NCBI GenBank assembly: GCA_022771265.1
Contig: JALFCG010000175.1
Coordinates: 1-41,080, forward strand
Reading direction: 5' to 3'
Length of the DNA: 41,080 nucleotides
Source: Prevotella sp.
Lineage (GTDB): Bacteria; Bacteroidota; Bacteroidia; Bacteroidales; Bacteroidaceae
Shown: piece by piece, positions 40,477 through 41,080 of the stretch
How positions within the stretch are numbered: position 1 is the first letter of the stretch
Layout: the number at the start of each line of letters is the position of its first letter
Notes under the pieces: generated by a model
Told to the model about the DNA's origin: nothing
The model's database searches: none
What the model saw: only the letters and a program-made list of their open reading frames with translations
Translations under genes and position numbers: made by a program

Positions 40477-40710
40477 AAAGCGTAACTCGTAACAGTGTAA
40501 CTCGCAATTTTCAGTTACATCTCCCTTTTTGCTTCTGAGGAGTAGTGAACGGTGAAAACATAGGGTGTTGAATCCTATTATTTATATATATTATAATATA
40601 TATAAATAATGAGTATTATACTAATAGAGCGTAAGCTAAGCTGTGGAAGAAGAAGGGGAGGGTGGAAATCGAATGAAAATTACGAGTTACACTGTTACGA
40701 GTTACGCTTT
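40477..40710. repeat. 36-bp inverted repeat with 162-bp spacer
   Basis: 40477-40512 is the reverse complement of 40675-40710 at 35 of 36 positions. Each arm contains two near-copies of GTAACTCG. A perfect AT palindrome sits in the middle. No gene is within. In the remainder of the 40254-41041 gap I see no coding sequence, only the promoter listed separately. Confidence 0.85.
40577..40610. repeat. perfect 34-bp AT palindrome
   Basis: All 34 bases are A or T and the sequence equals its own reverse complement (17-base arms, no loop). It lies near the centre of the 40477-40710 inverted repeat. Confidence 0.9.
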
Positions 40711-40978
40711 GCTCCCCCATCCACTTCCTCTCAGAGGCTTAACCTACGACCGTCGCCCGTCATAACTTATCACCGGGCCGAGGCATAGGTAATGCCCCGA
40801 AATGGTGTGAAGTTCTTTGCTCAACTCTAAGAAGTTAAGGGGGGTGAGTATTGTAGCTTAGCAGCGTGTAAAAGAAAATGAAGAATGATGTCGTCCGCTG
40901 TAGGGACAGAATAATGCGTATGCCCATCGCCGTAAGGTTTAACTCGGTGTGCGCTGCGCGAAAAAAAACGGGGAAATA

Positions 40979-41010
40979 CTTGCTACTATGGAGAAAAAGA
41001 TGTACCTTTG
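40979..41010 (+). promoter_or_regulatory. promoter of the exported-protein gene at the right edge
   Basis: CTTG (40979-40982), 20 nt, TACCTTTG (41003-41010). The start codon follows 31 bases later. Confidence 0.6.
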
Positions 41011-41041
41011 CGGCATGTAACAAAAATAAAACACGAAAAAC

Positions 41042-41080
41042 ATGAAAAAGAACTCAATCATTGGATTGCTGATGCTGGCA
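41042..41080 (+). CDS. start of an exported protein, cut by window edge
   Basis: Thirteen codons starting MKKNSIIGLLMLA are seen, the positive and hydrophobic beginning of a signal peptide or membrane anchor. The frame runs to the window edge and follows a promoter at the right distance. Nothing more can be said about its product. Confidence 0.6.
   Translation, partial: MKKNSIIGLLMLA

Noticed and set aside
40577..40610. Replication origin or plasmid iteron from the AT palindrome
   Set aside because: No DnaA-box cluster, iterons or replication gene nearby; a lone palindrome is not enough.
40835..41023. Leftward 62-residue frame at the right end
   Set aside because: It overlaps the promoter of the exported-protein gene, has no promoter of its own and no recognisable features.

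Overview
The window looks like chromosomal DNA from a member of the Bacteroidales, most likely the Prevotella/Segatella group. The evidence is the Bacteroidetes-type promoter (TTTG, about 20 nt, TAnnTTTG) in front of many genes, a hybrid two-component regulator, type III glutamine synthetase, LL-diaminopimelate aminotransferase, a DUF4290 gene, a TonB-dependent receptor with a carboxypeptidase-like plug extension, and lipoproteins with a Bacteroidetes-style export signal. No rRNA, tRNA, CRISPR array, transposase or phage gene was recognised. The exact genus is an inference.

Layout. 1-407: the start of a leftward DMT-type transporter. 439-2927: phosphate butyryltransferase and butyrate kinase, both leftward, separated by a rightward gene for a probably surface-exposed lipoprotein. 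3055-9996: a tightly packed rightward run, tsaB, a DUF4290 gene, murA, rimM, dxr, rseP and an exported alpha/beta hydrolase. This is housekeeping (tRNA t6A, cell wall, ribosome maturation, isoprenoids, envelope stress proteolysis). 10001-13517: an HU-like DNA-binding protein and a divergent TonB-dependent receptor, separated by two short repeat arrays. 13534-22321: a xylan (glucuronoxylan) utilisation cluster. Alpha-glucuronidase GH67 and its regulator (HTCS) run leftward; a GPH-family symporter and a cytoplasmic GH43 enzyme run rightward from a long regulatory gap. 22322-23333: a possible structured RNA, a tiny protein and ribosomal protein L19. 23527-25165: a 5'-nucleotidase split over two genes.

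25287-35697 is a nitrogen-assimilation island. Leftward are dapF, dapL, an outer-membrane-type protein and glnN (GSIII). Rightward are a P-II regulator, an ammonium transporter, asparagine synthetase B and a second ammonium transporter. The two halves start from divergent promoters at 30512-30543 and 30695-30726, which share the same internal word CTGACA at the same spacing, so they may be co-regulated. 35775-40253 holds surface polysaccharide genes (GT2, GT4, flippase) with a four-helix-bundle protein gene between them. The right end (40254-41041) is a non-coding stretch with a large inverted repeat and a perfect AT palindrome, followed by the first 13 codons of an exported protein.

The most unusual material is non-coding: the matched CTGACA promoters; an inverted repeat that encloses a promoter (22354-22504), a possible invertible switch; the nested inverted repeat at 40477-40710; and several unrelated families of short-period repeats placed just after stop codons (CTAGAAA repeats after dapL and GT4, GTTGAC repeats after glnN, GAAGAGTGAAGAAT after amtB and inside the end of tsaB). 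No complete new multi-gene system could be demonstrated. These are leads based on reading the sequence only.
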